Assembly: GCA_014773175.1 (NCBI GenBank)
Contig: VXCM01000424.1
Span: 124,001 to 188,000, forward strand
Direction of reading: 5' to 3'
Length of the DNA: 64,000 nt
Origin: Lucifuga dentata
Taxonomy: Eukaryota; Chordata; Actinopteri; Ophidiiformes; Bythitidae
In this document: positions 61,521 to 64,000 of the stretch, one piece after another
Layout: each line of letters opens with the position of its first letter
Position numbering within the stretch: position 1 is the first letter of the stretch
Program-made: the position numbers and the translations under genes
The notes under the pieces: generated by a model
Told to the model about the DNA's origin: nothing
What the model saw: the letters and a program-made list of their open reading frames with translations, nothing else
The model's database searches: none

Positions 61521-63649
61521 TTACTGCAGCTCATACTATTTGTATTAAGAAACACCATAGTTTACACTTTTCTCATTAATATTTTTATAGCAATAGATTT
61601 TTGATGTACTTTCATTAAAATGATATATATGATATTTTCAATTGTTTGTTTGGAGGGTGGTGCAATATTAAAATTTGAACCAGATGCATAGGAGTTCACT
61701 CGATGTAATATTACATGTGTTGCACTTGTAATGCATAAGGGAGAAGTCACATGGTGGCCTGTTAACTGGTTAATTGTAGCTTATTGAACAAAACATACTA
61801 CAAAACATACAAATGTACAGTATACTTGAGTGTAGTGGTGATCTATGTGTGAACATTTTTGTGATAATGGGTGTGTAATGGCTAATTACTGGAATATGTG
61901 TTATTTGTGTTTAAGGTGATAGATAGACAGATTATTTCACAGTAAAGCTGTGAGCTGCATGGCTAATTAGCAGTTTTCAACGACACCCACAAACTGGTAG
62001 CAGTGAATTAAAATTCACACCTTTCACAAAACACACTTACTTTTATTGAATTAATTGTGAACATTATTAACATCCAGTAATAGTGCTTTTTTACCATGCA
62101 TATCAGGCCAAACCTTTATCTCACTTAATGTTTCCAAAGCCAGCACAGTCCCAAGTCACCCCTTACAATTCTGGTAATCTGGTTTTTGTTTTGCTTATTT
62201 ACAAAAATACATCTCAGTAAATCAACTTAATTCTTACCAAATGTTTATGCGGTTTCCTAAATATGGCATGTAATTAATCTGCCAAATGCAACAAATTATC
62301 TTTTAACAGTTGATGCGTCACATTAATGCCGACACGGTTGAATTCAGAGAATATTTGTACTCAACTATTTCAGCATCCCACAGTGGCTGCAACCGTTCCG
62401 GTGACGGCCGTGTCAGACATTGGAATAAATGCTGCTACCTTTTTCCACTCTAGTTACAACTGACAAAGCCTTTTGGATGAACAGCAAAACATCTTCAATC
62501 AAATATTCCAGGCAAGGGATTGTACTTTAACTTCCTAGACAGTTTATTACCTGGATGACTGAGATGAACATTCACAGATGCAGTCTATGCTGGTTAACCA
62601 CACTGTTTGTTTGAGGTCATGGGTTATAGCTGGGCATGATTGTTTCTTCTTCTAATCAATTTGTAGACTAGACACTGCAAGGCTTGTCTAGTCTAGCATA
62701 GACACTACACATATAGTATTGAATAGAACTTTAGATTATGAAAACATTTGATGTGATCACCTACCCTGCCTGGATTAACGGTGAATTAATTTTTTTACGC
62801 TGTCTGGCACAAGGTACTTTTCAAGCCCGTGGTGTTATCTGTTGCATGATTTGAACACGGGATATATGGGAACAATTTGTAGTCTTGTATTTAGCCAGAC
62901 CTATGAGGGTGATGTCTGTGATCAGGAGTGGACTATACACCCCTTACAAATGCTTTCAGCCATTAGTTTTTCTGTCCCTGCATGAGCTGTGCTGTGCTGC
63001 AGAAATAGAGGACAGCCTAATAGCAGATGAAATTCCAGCAGATCTACACTGTATGTCTTCCCCTGTTGATCTTTATACTATGAATTGTAATTTCATCTGA
63101 AATTGATTTTAGACACTGACAAGATTTTTCAGGCAGTTTATTTTCAAGACCAGTACTTGTGTTAATGAGAGCAGGTCCCTCTGAGAAAAAGCAGCGTGTG
63201 ATTTTCTTTTTTCTTTCTTTTTTTTTTTTAGATTACAAAAACAGTTTTCTCAACTATAAATACAGTATAATTGTAATAGTGGTATTTTTTCACCTCATTT
63301 CCTCTGTCCAAGTAGAAGCAAGTCTGAATGTCTGTCATTTGGTCATGTGTGTTTTGAAATAGACTGCAGTCATTCACGTATCTTGCCAGGTTATTGTTTC
63401 GTTCATTCAGCTGTGTTAAGGAAATGGAGGCAGCATATGCAGTGCATCACTTATAATGCTTTTAATGGTCCTCCAGAGTTCACAATGGATGATGTTTCTT
63501 CTGAATTATAAAATTAAATTATTATCAACTAACCCATTCTGGTAAATAAATAAAGTACAACCATCATAACATCCCTTCATGATATACCCACCCATCTAAA
63601 ACTGTATAAAATATTAAACAGTGTTGCACTGAATAATGATGCAGCAGTA
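61521..63649. other. Intronic DNA, no exon recognised
   Basis: Nothing identifiable beyond an 11-bp inverted repeat (TAGACTAGACA at 62664-62674 and its inverse at 62685-62695). Confidence 0.45.
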
Positions 63650-63774
63650 TTAGTACTAACAGGGAAAAGAAAAAAAAAAAAACCTTATCTCTATTGCCCC
63701 ATTTGCCTGTGNTTAGTACTAACAGGGAAAAGAAAAAAAAAAAAACCTTATCTCTATTGCCCCATTTGCCTGTG
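63650..63774. other. Duplicated flank around a single-N gap (assembly artefact)
   Basis: Bases 63650-63711 and 63713-63774 are the same 62 bases on each side of the N at 63712. They are most simply unmerged contig ends. Confidence 0.9.
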
Positions 63775-63818
63775 AATTTCACTTGATTGTAGTATGTGAG
63801 CTTTGTGTTAGATGCCCA

Positions 63819-64000
63819 AAATACTTAAGTAAAAGTCATAATATGATAAAATATGTTACAAGTCATACATTCAAAAATGAAGAGTAAATTTTACTCCGGT
63901 ATGAAAAACATATATACTCATTGTGAAAAACAGTTTCCTGTTGGAGCATTAACTAATAAAAAATCCCTAATATTTTGACATATAAGATGTTTTGTTTTAG
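63819..64000. mobile_element. Tol2-like hAT element, copy C, cut by window end
   Basis: AATACTTAAGTAAAAGTCAT, AGTAAATTTTACTCCGGTAT and ATATACTCATTGTGAAAAAC follow the internal order of copies A and B (compare AAAAACTCTCATTGTGAAGA in copy B). The element runs past the end of the window. Confidence 0.55.

Larger units (their letters stand above)
38220..64000 (+). other. grik3: Partial intron 1 of grik3
   Basis: From the exon 1 donor to the window end (about 25.8 kb) I find no segment resembling GluK3 exon 2, which should encode the highly conserved start of the ligand-binding-like amino-terminal domain. Long first introns are usual for kainate receptor genes. The stretch is AT-rich and filled with microsatellites and small transposon fragments. 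ORFs in it lack recognisable protein families. Between 38226 and 49385, besides the repeats listed, I see only unassigned sequence. Confidence 0.75.

Overview
The window looks like AT-rich nuclear DNA of a teleost fish, probably a percomorph. The reasons are a recognisable vertebrate kainate-receptor first exon with a GT splice donor, dense dinucleotide and tetranucleotide microsatellites, and many small DNA-transposon and LINE fragments of kinds common in ray-finned fish. There are no operons, no bacterial-type genes and no long coding frames. Scattered N characters are draft-assembly gap marks.

Layout: 1 to about 37,360 is intergenic or upstream DNA with no gene I can support. It holds microsatellites, homopolymer tracts, LINE 3' tails (606-903, 22262-22410, 29460-29632), a hAT-type miniature element (15883-16227), two TTAA-flanked inverted-repeat elements of one family (26316-26896 and 35265-35646), a second kind of inverted-repeat element (31950-32177) and a near-perfect hairpin (10338-10402). 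About 37,370-37,880 is a CpG-rich block that stands out from its surroundings and is the probable promoter and 5' UTR region. At 38105-38219 lies the only coding exon I can name: exon 1 of grik3, the kainate-type glutamate receptor subunit GluK3. It carries the start codon and signal peptide and ends in a canonical GTAAGT donor. Two short upstream ORFs precede the start codon. The rest, 38220 to 64000, reads as part of a very long first intron. I found no sequence resembling exon 2.

The intron holds a nested stack of elements (49386-50794), a foldback element with a telomere-like core (52606-52749), two more copies of a Tol2-like hAT family (53610-54202, and 63819 to the window end), a short hAT-type element (58888-59028), an ACCTGTCA-type element with an internal duplication (60955-61410), a 54-bp perfect purine/pyrimidine alternation (47543-47596), and a perfect 26-bp-stem hairpin (56019-56080).

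Three places (9183-9315, 35394-35528, 63650-63774) carry an exact direct duplication on either side of a single N. They look like unmerged contig overlaps, not biology. I found no previously undescribed multi-gene system. The points most worth following up are the grik3 promoter and uORF arrangement, the perfect hairpins, the nested transposons and the telomere-like foldback element.
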